A DNA stretch of 64,000 bases from Erythroxylum novogranatense (GCA_029891385.1 CM057232.1:67698824-67762823), one strand, 5' to 3'. Shown: positions 46,012 to 58,327, counted from the stretch's first letter. The notes: generated from the letters alone by a model not told the origin. Translations and numbers: made by a program.

Positions 46012-48803
46012 TGTAACATCTCGTTACTGTCAGCAAGGGTAAAATGGTAATATCGGGACTGACTGATCGGTTTTACTGTATTTACTGACTGAGTATGCCA
46101 CTGGCCTCTAATTATAGAGGAAATGGTTTACTGCATATGCATATATTCATAGGTACATGCATTCATAATTTTTCGGTATTTAATTGTGAATTGAAATTGA
46201 CTGAAGTGACTGGTTTGTGAACTGATCAAATTGTGAACTGACTGAACTGACTGGAATATGATTAATTGATGAATTCAGAGTTATTGGGTTCAAGTGACTG
46301 ATTTAGAATAGTTTATGAGTGACTGGTAATTTATAGTGGCTTATAGGAGATTTCCGGGAAATTCGAGAGATAATGTCCGAACCGGAAATTTTAGAGTGAC
46401 AGATTAATTAACTGTATAGTACTGGAAGAATGGTCTAAGGGCAATGGAAAAATTAGAATTGTTACTGATAGAAAATAATTATGTCGAGCCATTGAAATTT
46501 AGAGACTGGAATTTGGACTGATATGGAGACCCAGGTCTATAAATAGTTAGGGTTTAGCAATTTTGGGGAAAGGTTGCTAAGGTATTCGAGCTTCCCCTCT
46601 TCCCCTCTACGGCATTCTTGATTTCCTCTCATTGGTGAGGATTTATTGATTTTTTTTTATGGGTTCTCTTCATTGATGTTAGTCTAACATGTTATAATGG
46701 TTGTTAAAGGTTGGAAGGTTTGATATTGGTAGATCGGAGGATTTGAAGGATTTCTAGGGTTTACGGTGGATTTTGAGAGTTGTGGATCGATCTGTGATTT
46801 TGGTAAGTTTTAAGAGTATTAATGTTGTTATTAATGATTCTTACTGCATTTATGGCTTTTAGTAGAGTAGATTTGAGTGGTTGGAGTGTTTTAATGGAGG
46901 TTTTAGAGAGAAGATCGATCGGAGAAGACGACGGATTTCGCCAAGACGCCGAACGGCCATTTACTGAATTTATATTCGTTACGCCATGGCGTGCATGGAC
47001 GCCGCGGCGAGCGTCATTTAACCATGACGCCGAGGCGTGCTGCCCTCGCCTCGCGGTGCGCCCGAACGCATTATTCGCCGCGGCGAGAGACGCGATGCCG
47101 CGGCGAGAGGGACTGTTCCATTGGATTAAAATTGATTTATTGGGCATAACTTTTGGTGTAGACCTCCGATTGAGGCGATTCTAGATTTGTTATGAACTAG
47201 GGAAAGAGGTCTACAATTGAGGATAAGTGTAGGAATTTGAATTGATCTAAATGAAATTGAATTATAAGGAATTGGGTCGATTATGGTGCATAGTGTGACC
47301 TAAATGTCAAATTGAGACTATTAGAGTTTTGATTGGGATTTGTAATTGAGGTTTTGACCCGATATATAGGAAATGGCTATAGGGGATTCGAATTGAGGAA
47401 AATTGACTGGATTTTATGAATGGATCAAATAATTGTCGACCCATTGAACAAAGAGATAGGATTGAGCTTAAAGTACCGAAATTGGGATTTAGCACCGGAA
47501 AATCGTGAACATGCATCGTACATCATTTCATTGAGACATATGCATTACTGAACTGTTTAATTGGGCAATTAGTAATGGTTTATATTTTACTGTTATAGAG
47601 GCACCGTTGGACCGTCGTTCCACGAATATTGCTGGGGGACTTCGGCAGTAGCTTCGGAAGTTACAGGTGAGTAACCTAGTTGGTTTCTCAAATTCCTGAT
47701 TGTTTATATGCTCTGTATGAATTACTTGCAAAGGTGAACTGTATGATTACTGACGTGATTAGGATCGAATTGCATGCTACTACTGAATTGAACTGGACTA
47801 TTTCATGATTACTGAAATTTATTGGATTGAATTGCATGCTTTATCAGAATCGAATCGGATCAATTGCATGATCTTGGGAATCGATATCTTGGGCTTTATA
47901 GCCATATACTTGTAAATTGATCAATTCTCGAACATTGCCTTTGCATGCATAAATGCATGATCGATAATGGACGTGTCCCAGTTGCTATTATCATCGAAAA
48001 AGAGCCTCGAGCTCGAACATCTTTGTACTAACGGGCCTAGCAGGGAGAAATCTCGACGCGTCCCCATCGAGCATCGATCGAGCACTTGGGCACAATACTA
48101 AATAATTGGAAAGAGTCTCATATGCATTATATACATGACCGATTGAACTGCTAAATTGTGCGATGATTACTGAACTGTGTGATGCCATGATTTACTGTAT
48201 ATTGTGATGTGAAATCGTGAACTGCATCAAGCTATCGTAATATTATTACCGATATCGCATAATCGATATAGAATACCGTATAATCGTATATAATACTGTT
48301 AATTGATATTACTGTGTCGTGCTGTACGCAATTTGCGTAATGCATGATTTGAGTGAACCATCGATGATGGTTTCTCACTGAGTTCGCAAACTCACCCAAA
48401 ATTGCAACCTATTTTTCAGGACTGATAGAGTAGACTCCTAGCTCCGAAGATATTCCTTCCTACCGTGCGAGCTGCTGGCAAGGGACGTGATGGCACACAG
48501 GTCGGTCAGTTTGGTTAGCTTTTGAGGATGACTTAGGATAGATGCTTGTATCAGCTTCCTTTTTGGTTTTGTTAGGAGACTGATAGACTTGTCTATTCTG
48601 ACATTGGATGACTGTACCAGATGATTATTATTTGGATTCAAATTTACTGATTTCTGCTATTGTGATATTTTATGATTTTACTTATTGCGATGCCAAGTGG
48701 ATATTAGTGGAAAAATGTTCTGGTAGTGCACCTTCATCGTGGGATATGTATCGGAACGACCTCCTGGTTTCCCGATGTGTACCCTACGGTGAGGGGCGCT
48801 ACA
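46012..48803 (+). repeat. 3' LTR of the gag-only element
   Basis: It begins TGTAACATCTCG (one change from the 5' copy) and ends GCGCTACA (2,792 bp). Most of it is nearly identical to the 5' LTR. Differences cluster in the GC island (a block of about 45 bp is missing, near 47085), and at 47850-48080 and 48220-48300. Confidence 0.93.
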
Positions 48804-49105
48804 ATATTCGTTTGATTGCTTTGTTTTCCGCGATTCGGATTTAATTCGATTTCGTTTTGCTTCCGCTTTCATTTTGTGTTTTGCTTTGTTCTCCGTTTCT
48901 TCCGTTTCTACTTTTCCGATTGGGATCCGGTCTTGGATCGGGTCCCAACACTGAGAAGGTGCAGTTGTCTGATTTTGTGGTTGTGTACAAGAAGATGATT
49001 CATTACCTGCGTTTCCAAGAAGCTGACGGTAACGCGACTGCAATTTTGTCGCACAAAGCTACTTGTTGCAATTTTATTCTTCTTCTTGGGTTGACCTGGT
49101 GCCAT

Positions 49106-50164
49106 GTGAATTACCTACATCCAAATTGAGATTAGGTTTCAAAGTACATATGCATCAATCATATTTAAAGACAACATGAAAGACCGACATGCTCTCAATA
49201 ATGGAATTGTTTGTAGTCAATTATGAGGAAGTGAACAACAACAAGAAGTTATTCAGCAAAGCATGCATTTCCACTTTTCACATGAAAGACAACAAGAAAA
49301 TGTTGCCGAAGATAAAGTTTATTGAGAAAACTATTAGTTTGATTTGTGTGTTTGTTTCAATTCATATGTGTTTCATTTACTGTCATTATACTTTTTATGT
49401 TCACCAAATCAATTTATAGTACCCATAAGTAAGTTCTATGGAACTATGTATTTTTTGTTTTAAACACATTGGTGATGATTAGCATCTATCATTGATAAGT
49501 GTATAATGTGCTATCATGAATTAGGAAATTTACTAAAGTATATGTAGGAGGGCTGAAGTGAGTTAATAAAAAAAAGTACATGTTCTGTCATTTATGACAG
49601 TATACATATCAAAGTTGAACAATCAATATTGTAAGAAAGTATTCATGTGAACTCATATGGTATCAGTAGGTTTGAGAATCAATACAAACACTTGCATCAT
49701 ATTGACAATGAAAACTGAATCAGCCATTGCTATCTATCATCTAAATATATATGCAAAACAGTTACCTTTCAATGTTGGTGAAGATGTCAACTGAAATTTG
49801 TTTATTTGCAGAACAAGTTACAAAAGCAACCACAAATGATTGAAAACAAACAAATCTTTTCTTTCAAAATATCAAGTGCATATGATATATGAGGTAAATT
49901 CATGATTAGAGGTTGAGAAATGCACAAATAATGTGTATCCATAAACAGCAGCCACAAATAATCATATATTGCTAGTATTTGCATGACATCAATTGTATCC
50001 ATAAACAACAGCCACATATGAATAAAAAGATTTGATAAATGAGGTAAATTTATGAGTTGAGGTTGAGAAATGCAGAAATAATGCTTGAGGTTTGACAAGC
50101 ACCTACTTATGATTATCTAAAACTATGAAGAATAGGCACTGAATTTGCCAATGGATATGGAATG
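49106..50164. other. CACTA-2 interior between leader of the TNP1-like gene and LINE fragment
   Basis: No gene was recognised. A pair of similar segments contains TGTATCCATAAACARCAGCC and GAGGTAAATTYATGA (49885-49960 and 49985-50085). It presumably includes intron or intergenic sequence between TNP2 and the TNP1-like gene. Confidence 0.5.
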
Positions 50165-50560
50165 AATAGTTCCTATGTTATAAGAATCTTGTCATCTATG
50201 TTAATTCTTTGACGAATGGTCCCTGATATGAGTTGATGGTGGATTCCAATTTTATGTAGTCTTGAAGCCAACATTTTTGAAATGGTCTTATATATGATGT
50301 TGCAACAAGATATGTGTCTAAAATTTATGTATTGCAAAAGGATTATAAACCTTAGGAATAAGGCAAACATGTGTTTTATTTTTCTCATTGAGCATCTTGC
50401 GTCTAATAAAAAAATTCCATTATAAAACTTAAACATTTGATCTCTAACTAGGTTCCATATTATCTAAAACAAATAAGTCATTTAATTCATCTAGTCTAAG
50501 TGCTTTACTTAGATTTAGGCCAAAAAGTGCTCATGTTGATCTGCCTTTTTAAAAGGCATA
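50165..50560 (-). pseudogene. L1-type LINE reverse transcriptase fragment inside CACTA-2
   Basis: On the minus strand the translation gives a decayed KALRLDELNDLF (about 50500-50535), MFKFYNGIFLL, then ISCCNIIYKTISKMLASRL and RQRINIDDKILIT. These are the blocks around the PGPDGF and YRPISCCN motifs of plant L1 reverse transcriptase. It is short, with neither end visible, and lies between TNP2 and the TNP1-like gene. Confidence 0.8.
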
Positions 50561-50828
50561 TTAAGGAACTTAAGTTGCTCATTTATGATTGAGTAAGGTG
50601 TAAAAAATCTTAGACATGCATAAAACGAGTTATCAGTAAAGATACGTCAAGTGCTTTGGAAGTCGTTACACGATGTATTCTTAAGCTCTTATTGGTCATA
50701 AGTAACTTCCCCATTTAGATTTGTCAATGAGGAGATATTGTTTAAATTTGTTCTTAGAACTATGGAATTATTTAAGTAAGAAGGTGGGCATTGACATGTA
50801 CAAATTCCTTCCCTATACATGGTTTTGC

Positions 50829-51002
50829 AGGCAATATAGCATATGTTCCTTACTTGCAGATACTTAATTAAGTATATGTTCTTGAGTCAATTAACAATAT
50901 GTTCTTTCAATGTGACAGGCAATATAGCATATGCTCCTTACATGCAGATACTCAATTAAGTATATGTTCTTGAGTCAATTAACAATATGTTCTTTCAATG
51001 TG
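50829..51002. repeat. Tandem pair of 87 bp
   Basis: CAGGCAATATAGCATATG begins both units (50829 and 50916), and both contain TTAATTAAGTATATGTTCTT and AACAATATGTTCTTTCAATG. Confidence 0.85.
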
Positions 51003-51039
51003 GCAACACCTAAACATATGCTAAAGCAACATAAATACC

Positions 51040-53440
51040 TCTAGATATTGCACCACTGGATATGACACCATAACTGCAGGATCTGTTGAACTTCTAGTCA
51101 AATATACCTGAAATGTAATAGTAACTTTTACATCAACAAGTGCAGCTACATTAACATTTACCTCAAGCAGTACAGCTATATTAACATAAGGGTTATGAAG
51201 TGCTGTACATGGTGGATGCTATTGATGAGTCAAGTTATAAGGGAGTTTAATTTAAATGCTAAGGACTTTGCATTTAAATTTAAGAATAGATAAGATTCAT
51301 GAAAGATGCTAAAAGATTCATGAATTCGCAGTATGCAAGCTAAAAGATTCATTTGTAAAGTAATGAGGGATTTCCATTTGAATTTGGATAATATCTCCGA
51401 TAGGTTGAGCAAAGATCAATCATACTAGTAGGATTGGAGATCTCAGTAATCTTGCATAGGTATGTTTTGTCCAATTACCTAAGCATCCTATAACTTGAGA
51501 AGAATACCGAAGAAAATTTAACTACTAGCTTCTTTCTAATGAGCTATGTGTTTTCACAAAAATAGGCACTGAAACCATCAAGCCTTAGAGACTTGATAGG
51601 ATAAAGTCTGACCAAATTACATAACTTGTAATTTGCATTTCCTCTAGCTTGTTGGCTTCCAAGTGTTTCAGTATTAGATGAGAAGGGTCCTAATGGCACT
51701 ATTCCTATATTTTCATCAAAATCTCCTTATGAATATGTGTTAGCTTCTCCTTTACTAACTTTAGTTATCTTTTAAGTTACAAGCCTTACAACCATAAACT
51801 TATACCTACTAAAGGAATTAGTAAAACATCCCAGAACACATCCTAGAAGAAGATAACTTGCTGATGCTTAAAAAGAGATGCATTGGAGTGAAAGAGAGCA
51901 TGGATGCTGCATATTAACTTCGTGTGAAAGCCATGGACTGGGAACAGCAAAGGGATTGACTAATCCAAGTTATTGACACTGAATGATATGGAGCAATTAT
52001 TATGTGAAAATTGGAGTAATTATAATGAGACATATGGAGAGATTAATTGGTGACATATGGCAACTTAAAGTGTGGATAAATGGTAGCATATGCTTTTGCA
52101 GATACATGGCATACATGCCTTAATTAAGACACGTAGCACCTAGTGAATAAATTTACAGCAAGGAAAATTTTGCAGTCATCTCCTTTGTCCTTTCATCTTA
52201 TCCACTGATTTTGCATCCATCTTCTCTTTAAATTGTGGTTAAAACCTAGTTCAATTTACTACATAAAAGTTAGGTTTTTATCCCTAACAATATAGTGAAG
52301 AAACCAGTTGAAAGTGGTCTTCATATTGCTGTCCGAAATCCACCTATTTTCACCTTGATGTTTTCAGCCAAAATTGGAAGCTTAAAAAGTTGGTAGCAAA
52401 TTTGATTTTTATGGTATGTTTATTAGTAAGAGAATGATGCCTAAATTGGAATGAAATGTATGAGATGTTGATGATGAAGTGTGGTGGAAATGTGTAGAAT
52501 GAAGTTGGATGTTCTAGGTGAATGAAAACCGTAGGTTATAGGCTGATTTATGGATGAAAAGGGTAGTATATAGATTGATTAGGTCTTCATTTGAAGTATA
52601 ATGAAGGTGGATTTATTGAACACTAGCATCATTTCAAGTTGTACCCGATTAACTTTAGTCATTTCGTATTCTGTCAGTTCAGTTGCATTATACTCGTTTA
52701 TACATATATTTGTTTTGTGATATCATGTATTAACTTTCATATTACAACATTTGATTATTTTGGAACATTTACTATTGTCCACGAGAAAGAGAAGAGGGTA
52801 GATATCCTATTTCCAGTAAGAGCAATAAAATCATTGTTTAACATTAATGATGTTATACTAGTTATGCTACTTCTTAAAAAACAACGTCAAAAAGAAAGAC
52901 TATCATAGTGCATTTACCAGCATCCATTAAGGTTTGGATGAGCAAATTTAACTACTTTCTTCTTTCTAATGGCCTATGTGTTTTCACAGAAATAGGCTCT
53001 GAAACCATCAAGCCTTAGAATCTTGATAGGATTAAGTCTTAGCAAATTACAGAACTTGTAATTTGCATTCCCTCCAGCTTATAGGCGACTCAATTAATCC
53101 TAGATTGAAAAAGAATATGGGGATTGATTATTGATAAAAAGGATCTCTGGACCAAATATACCAATGAATATGTTCTGCAAAACTCAAACTTCTGGCAAGT
53201 AAAAAGGCATGCACATAAACATATGAGAAAGCAAGTTAATTACCTCTAGATATTGCAACAGTGGAAATAAATGCACAACTGCAGGATCTGTTGAACTCTC
53301 AATCAAAAATACATGAAATGGAACAGTAATATGTACATCAAGAAGTGCAGCTACTTTTAGACATTTACATCAAGAAGAACAGCTACATGAACATAAGGGT
53401 AATGAAGTGCTCTACATGGTTGATGCTATTGATGAGTATG
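51040..53440. repeat. Two duplicated blocks in swapped order
   Basis: Block 1 (51040-51235 and 53240-53440) shares ACCTCTAGATATTGCA, ACTGCAGGATCTGTTGAAC and GATGCTATTGATGAGT. Block 2 (51510-51665 and 52940-53090) shares CTATGTGTTTTCACA, CTGAAACCATCAAGCCTTAG and AACTTGTAATTTGCATT. Both pairs are direct repeats diverged by roughly a tenth or more by eye. Confidence 0.8.
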
Positions 53441-53621
53441 CAATATCTCAGACACCAAGGTGGAAATGTTTACATGCATTGGTATAGAAATGATAAATTT
53501 TTACAAGCAATATTAATCCTAAGCAACATTATCATCTTTGCAAAGGACCGAGATAAACAATCCAACTTCTTTCATAGCAAAGGAATAGCAAACCAATTAG
53601 CCTGAATTGAATTATAAGAAT

Positions 53622-56600
53622 TTATTCATCATCGTCGTCGGTCGAATCTTGGAATACAATATCACATTCATTGTCACTACTACTTATCTCTATGTCATCC
53701 AAATCATCATTTAAATGTTGCTCGGAATTCAGTACAACATTATTTATTACATCAAATGCAATATCAGTTCTATCTAAAAACTCTAAGGAACGTTCCTCAA
53801 CTTCGACTGGAACTTCGTTACACTCTTCAACGTCATCTGAACCTTCTTCAGAACCGTGCGAAGGGATATCATACGCACGCCTAACTTCACATTCTTGCAC
53901 AATCCGCCAATTTGAATCGAGTACCAAATCTTCCACCAAAAAAACTTGCTTCACTTGGTTTGTCAAAATAAATGGGTCTTCCTTGAACCAAAACTTAGTA
54001 ACGTTGATGCTTTTGACAATGCCATTAACCCTCATTTTCGAACTTCCAAGATCGTACCATTTACATTTGAAAAGCACAACACTTTTACCCCTAATATATT
54101 CTAGCTTTATAATATCTGTCAGCATCCCATAAAATGTTATATTGTCTTCCCCATAATTGCCTAACACTGCAACACCACAATTTTGTGTCATCCTACGCAG
54201 ATCCTGGCCTTCAGTGCGAAATCGCATTCCATTAGTATTGCAAAATGTATACTTCTGCACCAAACTATAAGGTCCACATGCTAATGCATACAAAGACTCA
54301 AAGTTTTGTCCTTCATGGGAGCTAACTAATGTCGTCATCTATAACAAGAAAGGAACATTAGTTTATAATAAGTAATCAGTAATGAACACCACGTTCAAAC
54401 CTTGTTCTCACCCGATGCTTAAACCATGAACAAAATTGTTCTTTATGTCTCCTGTCAACATATAAAGCACTTTGTTGCCTCAACTCATCCATGTGCTCAC
54501 TATGGATCATTGAAAATTGAATCAAATTAATTTATATGAATGATCTCAATTGATTACATATCTTAGTTTAACAGTTTGTTAGCAAAACTTACTCGATATA
54601 CGAACTTATCTTATGACAATTCATAAGCACATACCAATGTGCAATCTCTAGCTCATTTGCAGGAAGAGCAACTATTTTTCCAGACCCAATCGGGTTACAT
54701 TGTTGGAAGAACACTGATATGTCAGTACCATCAACCATATCATTGAACCGGTCTGGCACGTTGAAGTTGGTTTCCATTCCTTTCAAATACATTGAACAGA
54801 ATGTCATGCACTCTTTAACAATATATGCTTCAGCAATTGACCCTTCTGGACATGCTTTTTTTCTGACAAATCCCTTGAGAGTACCTAGGAATCTTAACAA
54901 ATGATTAACCAAAATTAGATAGGCCACTATTTAGTTAACTTTTAAGTGTAATACAATAAATGTAAAGAATGCCTCTCAATTGGATACATCCATCTATACG
55001 CAACTGGTCTTCCAAGTAAGGCTTCATTTGGAAAATGAATTGCCAAATGTACCATCACATCAAAGAATGTCGGTGGGTATATCATTTCAAGTTTGTACAA
55101 GATTAAAATAATCTCCTGACACATATTCTGACAATCATCCTTATTAAAATTTCGTCTACAAATTTTGCGAAGGAAGTCCCCCAACTCCAATAAAACACCC
55201 GTCATATCTTTATTCAAAATGTCACGTGTCCCTAAAGGAAGAATGCTTTGTAACAATATATGACAATCATGTGACTTAAGCCCATGAATCTTCCTTTCAT
55301 CAACATTAACACATCTAGATATATTCGATGCGTATCCATCTGGAAACTTCACTTGCTTGACAAACTCATAAAACTTCTTCTTCTCATCCAAAGACATTAT
55401 ATAGCATGCTGGAGGTTTTCCCACAATAGTGCCATCAGGAGCTCTTATCAAGTGTAATTCTTTTCGAATATTCATATCTTCCAAATCTAGATGAGCCTTG
55501 ATTGTATCCTTGGTTTTACCTTCAACATTCATCAACGTACCAAGGATATTGTCACAAATATTCTTTTCTATATGCATGACATCAAGGTTATGTCTTAATC
55601 TTAAATTATGCCAATATGGTAGGTCAAAAAGAATGCTTTTTTATTCCAATTCAACTCCCCTTCCAATCTCCGTCTCCTCTTATTGCTGGGGTGCTTTTCG
55701 TAACATATATTCTCCACATGACATAATTGATCCACCATAGCATCTCCATCAGGTAAGTTAGGTTGAGTTCGATGATCACTCTTGCCATCAAACTTCTTGC
55801 TTGGTCTCCATGGATGATCATACGGAAGAAAATGACGATGACCTAAGTAACCAATCTTACTTCTTAACATACAAGAAGGAGTGTATGTGTTACAAATAGG
55901 GCATGCCTTATAGTCTTTTGTGCTCCACCCAGAAATAGTACCATAGGCTGGAAAGTCATTGATAGTCCACACTAAAGCTGCATGCATGCGAAAATTGCCG
56001 CCCTTTGAGGCATCAAAAACATCAAAACCATCTTCCCATAACTCACTTAACTCATCCACTAGTGGTCTCATATAGACATCAATGTCTCGATCAACAGCTT
56101 TCGGACCTGGAATAACCAACGATGGCATATAAAATGACTCATCCATACACATCCATGGGGGTAAATTGTATGCTATAAGAACAACAGGCCACACGCTACA
56201 TGAAAGTGACATATTGCCATGTGGATTGAATCCATCTGTTGCTAAGCCTAGTCTGACATTACGTGGTTCTCTAGCAAATTCAGGATATAGCTCATCAAAG
56301 CTCTTCCAAGCTTCTCCATCAGAAGGATGAACCATGGTATTTCCATCACCTTTAGGCCTATCGTTATGCCAAGTTATTTATTTAGCGGTCTTACTTGACA
56401 TGAATAATCGTTGCAGTCGGGACTTTAATGGAAAGTACCTCAACACTTTCCATGGAATCTTCTTACCCTTCCCATCATTAATTCTCCATCTTGATGTTCC
56501 ACACTTGGGACAACTTTGCAAGTTCCCATACTCTTTCCAAAACAGGAAACAATCGTACTTACATGTATGTATCGACACATAACCCAAACCTAGGCTCCGT

Positions 56601-57253
56601 AGAAATTGATTTGCTTCATAATAAGACTTTAACAAAGTTTCAAAATTAGGTAATACATCCCTCAACAGAGCAAGTAACATGTCAAATGACTTATTGCTCC
56701 ACTTGTTGTATACTTTCAAGTGAAGCAACTTTATTAAAAATGACAACTTTGTAAAGTTTGTACATCCAGGGTACAACTCTTCAGTTGCTTTACTCAACAA
56801 TTCATGAAAGCCATGCCCTATAAAATCTCCGACGTCTTTAGGACGACTCCTTCCATCCTCATCAATTGGACAATCATTTACGAAGGTACCCGCATCATAA
56901 AGCAAATCTTGCATGCCATCATCCTCCTCATCACCATCACCTTCATTAATATCATTCCCCATCCCATCAATGTCTACATTTGGATCATCAAGTCGTTCTA
57001 CCCTAGAGATAAATCTGTATTCTGACCTTTCATCGTGTAAAACCCAACGAGTGTATGATTGGTCCATGCCAAATCTCATTAAATGGTCACAAACATTCAT
57101 TTGAGACCTGATATAACAATTCATGCACCGACTACAAGGGCATGAAATTTCACAATCTCTACCCTTTTTCTCCGCCACAAATTTCATAAATGCTTTAACT
57201 CCATCAATGTATTCACAGGAAACCCTAACACTGTTCATCCAACTCTTATCCAT
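53622..57253 (-). pseudogene. CACTA-2 TNP2 transposase, nearly intact: one stop and one frameshift
   Basis: TNP2 catalyses excision and insertion of CACTA elements. Start MDKSWMNS at 57253, then a Transpos_assoc-like domain (FMKFVAEKKGRDCEISCPCS), Transposase_21 (GLATDGFNPHGNMSL, then LPPWMCMDESFYMPSLVIPG), DUF4218-like (HLAIHFPNEALLGRPVAYRW) and DUF4216-like (FYGMLTDIIKLEYIRGKSVV) with an acidic tail. Predicted exons: 57253-54973, 54892-54593, 54499-54412 and 54338-53622, with introns of 80, 93 and 73 bp; phases agree. The first intron has a GC donor. Damage: TAA at 56380-56378 inside exon 1 with the same frame continuing after it, and one base missing in a T run near 55625. Total length would be about 1,128 residues, normal for TNP2. 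Confidence 0.88.
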
Positions 57254-57259
57254 TGTCAA

Positions 57260-58327
57260 AAAACAACCTATTAATGTAACATAAACATGACAACATAATC
57301 TTATATTAGGGGGAATTCAATTTAGACAAAAAACACATTATAAACAACTTGGACTAATAACATGGTCTTGCATGATTGTATACACTTATTGCACGTACTA
57401 TACACAATCCAATACCTCTAAAATAAGTTATTAAAGATAATAATAATGAACTTAGTCCTACTAACATTGATTTAGCTTTTAAAGATCAAGGGGATAAGCT
57501 TAGGACGAGGAGAGGAATTATAATCATAAGGGATGATGGAGATGTGGGAGAAGTAAGTGAGTCAAAGGAAAAGGAAGCTATATAACCACCTAAAAAGTCT
57601 AGTGATGAGGGTTGTAAGTATGCTATTAAGTGTGACATGTTTGTTACTAAGAAGGCATCAAGTCTTCAAATCAAAGAAGATTAGGTAGAGACATAGAGGA
57701 AACATATATTCCATAATAAATGTCATAATGATAACAAGAAATATTAATGGATGACATTGCACAGACTACCAAAGCTACTTTTATAGAGAAATGTAACTTA
57801 CTTATTATAAAGCATCTACAGCCATACAAGCTTTAAATAGTCAATGAATATAGTCAGGTGAAGGTCAATAAATTAATGTTATATTTGCTCTTCATTACAA
57901 GTTATTGTGAGGAGGTGTTATGTGATGTGGATCATTTTGTATGGTGGCTATGTTCTTTTAGAGAGATCTAAAGAGTCTGATACAAAGTCTAAAAAGATGA
58001 TTTTTCCAATAGGGATTCTTTCAATATGAACAATAAACCGATTAATGTTATACCTTTAACATTTAAGGAGGTCTATAAGACTAATTGAGATTGAAAAGAG
58101 ACATTGAAGAGAAGAATAATGAAATGTGGGGAAACAAGAGGTAGATAAAGAGTGTTATATTTACTCATCATCCCATGTTTATGCCTCTGTCCAAAGAAGC
58201 TTCTTTTCTAATTAATATAGGTCTAAATTCAGTGACAAATGTGAGCATGAGTAACTCAAAATCCGAGATCCATTACATATAATTTTAAAAATAACAGTAC
58301 AAATACCAAATGCTTACCCTATGACCC
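57260..58327 (+). other. Region between TNP2 and its leader exon, possible decayed LINE
   Basis: Mostly non-coding (an intron of CACTA-2 by position). On the plus strand, broken frames at 57440-58250 have a Lys/Asp/Glu-rich stretch then short pieces weakly like the ORF1-endonuclease junction of plant L1 elements. No diagnostic motif survives, so this is only a suspicion. Confidence 0.3.

Larger units (their letters stand above)
40550..48803 (+). mobile_element. Non-autonomous Ty3-type LTR retrotransposon with gag only (8,254 bp)
   Basis: Two LTRs of about 2.8 kb (40550-43353 and 46012-48803) flank a 2.66 kb interior. The target duplication is exact: ATATT (40545-40549 and 48804-48808). The primer site TGGTATCAGAGC (43359) is complementary in type to initiator Met tRNA, and the polypurine tract AAGGAGGGG is at about 45998. 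The interior encodes a Tekay-like Gag with a zinc knuckle; protease, RT, RNase H and integrase are absent. It would have depended on enzymes of a relative such as the element at 1-5677. It is the youngest layer, sitting inside LTR-B2 inside CACTA-2. Confidence 0.95.
36061..48950 (+). mobile_element. Solo LTR-B2 (4.63 kb without its nested insertion) in CACTA-2
   Basis: It begins TGTTGGACCCCG at 36061 and ends GGATCGGGTCCCAACA at 48950. An exact 5 bp duplication CTGAG flanks it (36056-36060 and 48951-48955). Its last 147 bp are separated from the rest by the gag-only element. No internal genes belong to it, so it is a solo LTR, unusually long. Modules: ATGAAAGTTGTAG-type repeats (36365-37170), GC island (37195-37330), CATAACTTTTTCATCCGACC (about 37363), three 190 bp repeats (37521-37980), GA-rich leader (38215-38290), GC-richer block (39235-39445), hairpin GAGCAATAAGCTC (39791-39803), and pyrimidine tract with CCACAG|G (39829). 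Confidence 0.92.
34444..49105 (-). pseudogene. CACTA-2 TNP1-like gene, spliced, split by a nested LTR insertion
   Basis: Start MAPGQPKKK at 49105. The first exon shifts frame after about 18 residues, runs to the LTR-B2 junction (48951) and resumes at 36060 (PRDKYEQLINLRRNITSPS). Later exons: about 35777-35521 (GLTKGHRLTKINKAIGKRLE, then SSEIGLVSRTSLPVKIKFSK; no stops, unlike CACTA-1), 35442 to about 35240, about 35132-35038 (NSGSKAFVAIRHEI), about 34950-34844, and 34764-34444, ending in a coiled coil (KVDELTKNFEEMHDKLTTEV). Splice sites GTAAGTATTC (about 35519) and GTAAGTTATT (about 35037) are intact. The 3' exons are better preserved than in CACTA-1. The gene is dead because of the frameshift and the 12.9 kb insertion. 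Confidence 0.8.
50561..53621. other. CACTA-2 interior with internal duplications, no gene
   Basis: AT-rich. It contains an 87 bp tandem pair (50829-51002) and two dispersed duplicated blocks: 51040-51235 repeated at 53240-53440, and 51510-51665 repeated at 52940-53090. Block order is reversed between copies but orientation is the same. The frame at 52639-52908 has no recognised family. Confidence 0.6.

Noticed and set aside
53671..54132. Ser/Thr-rich plus-strand frame of 153 codons
   Set aside because: Antisense of the DUF4216-like exon and acidic tail of TNP2.
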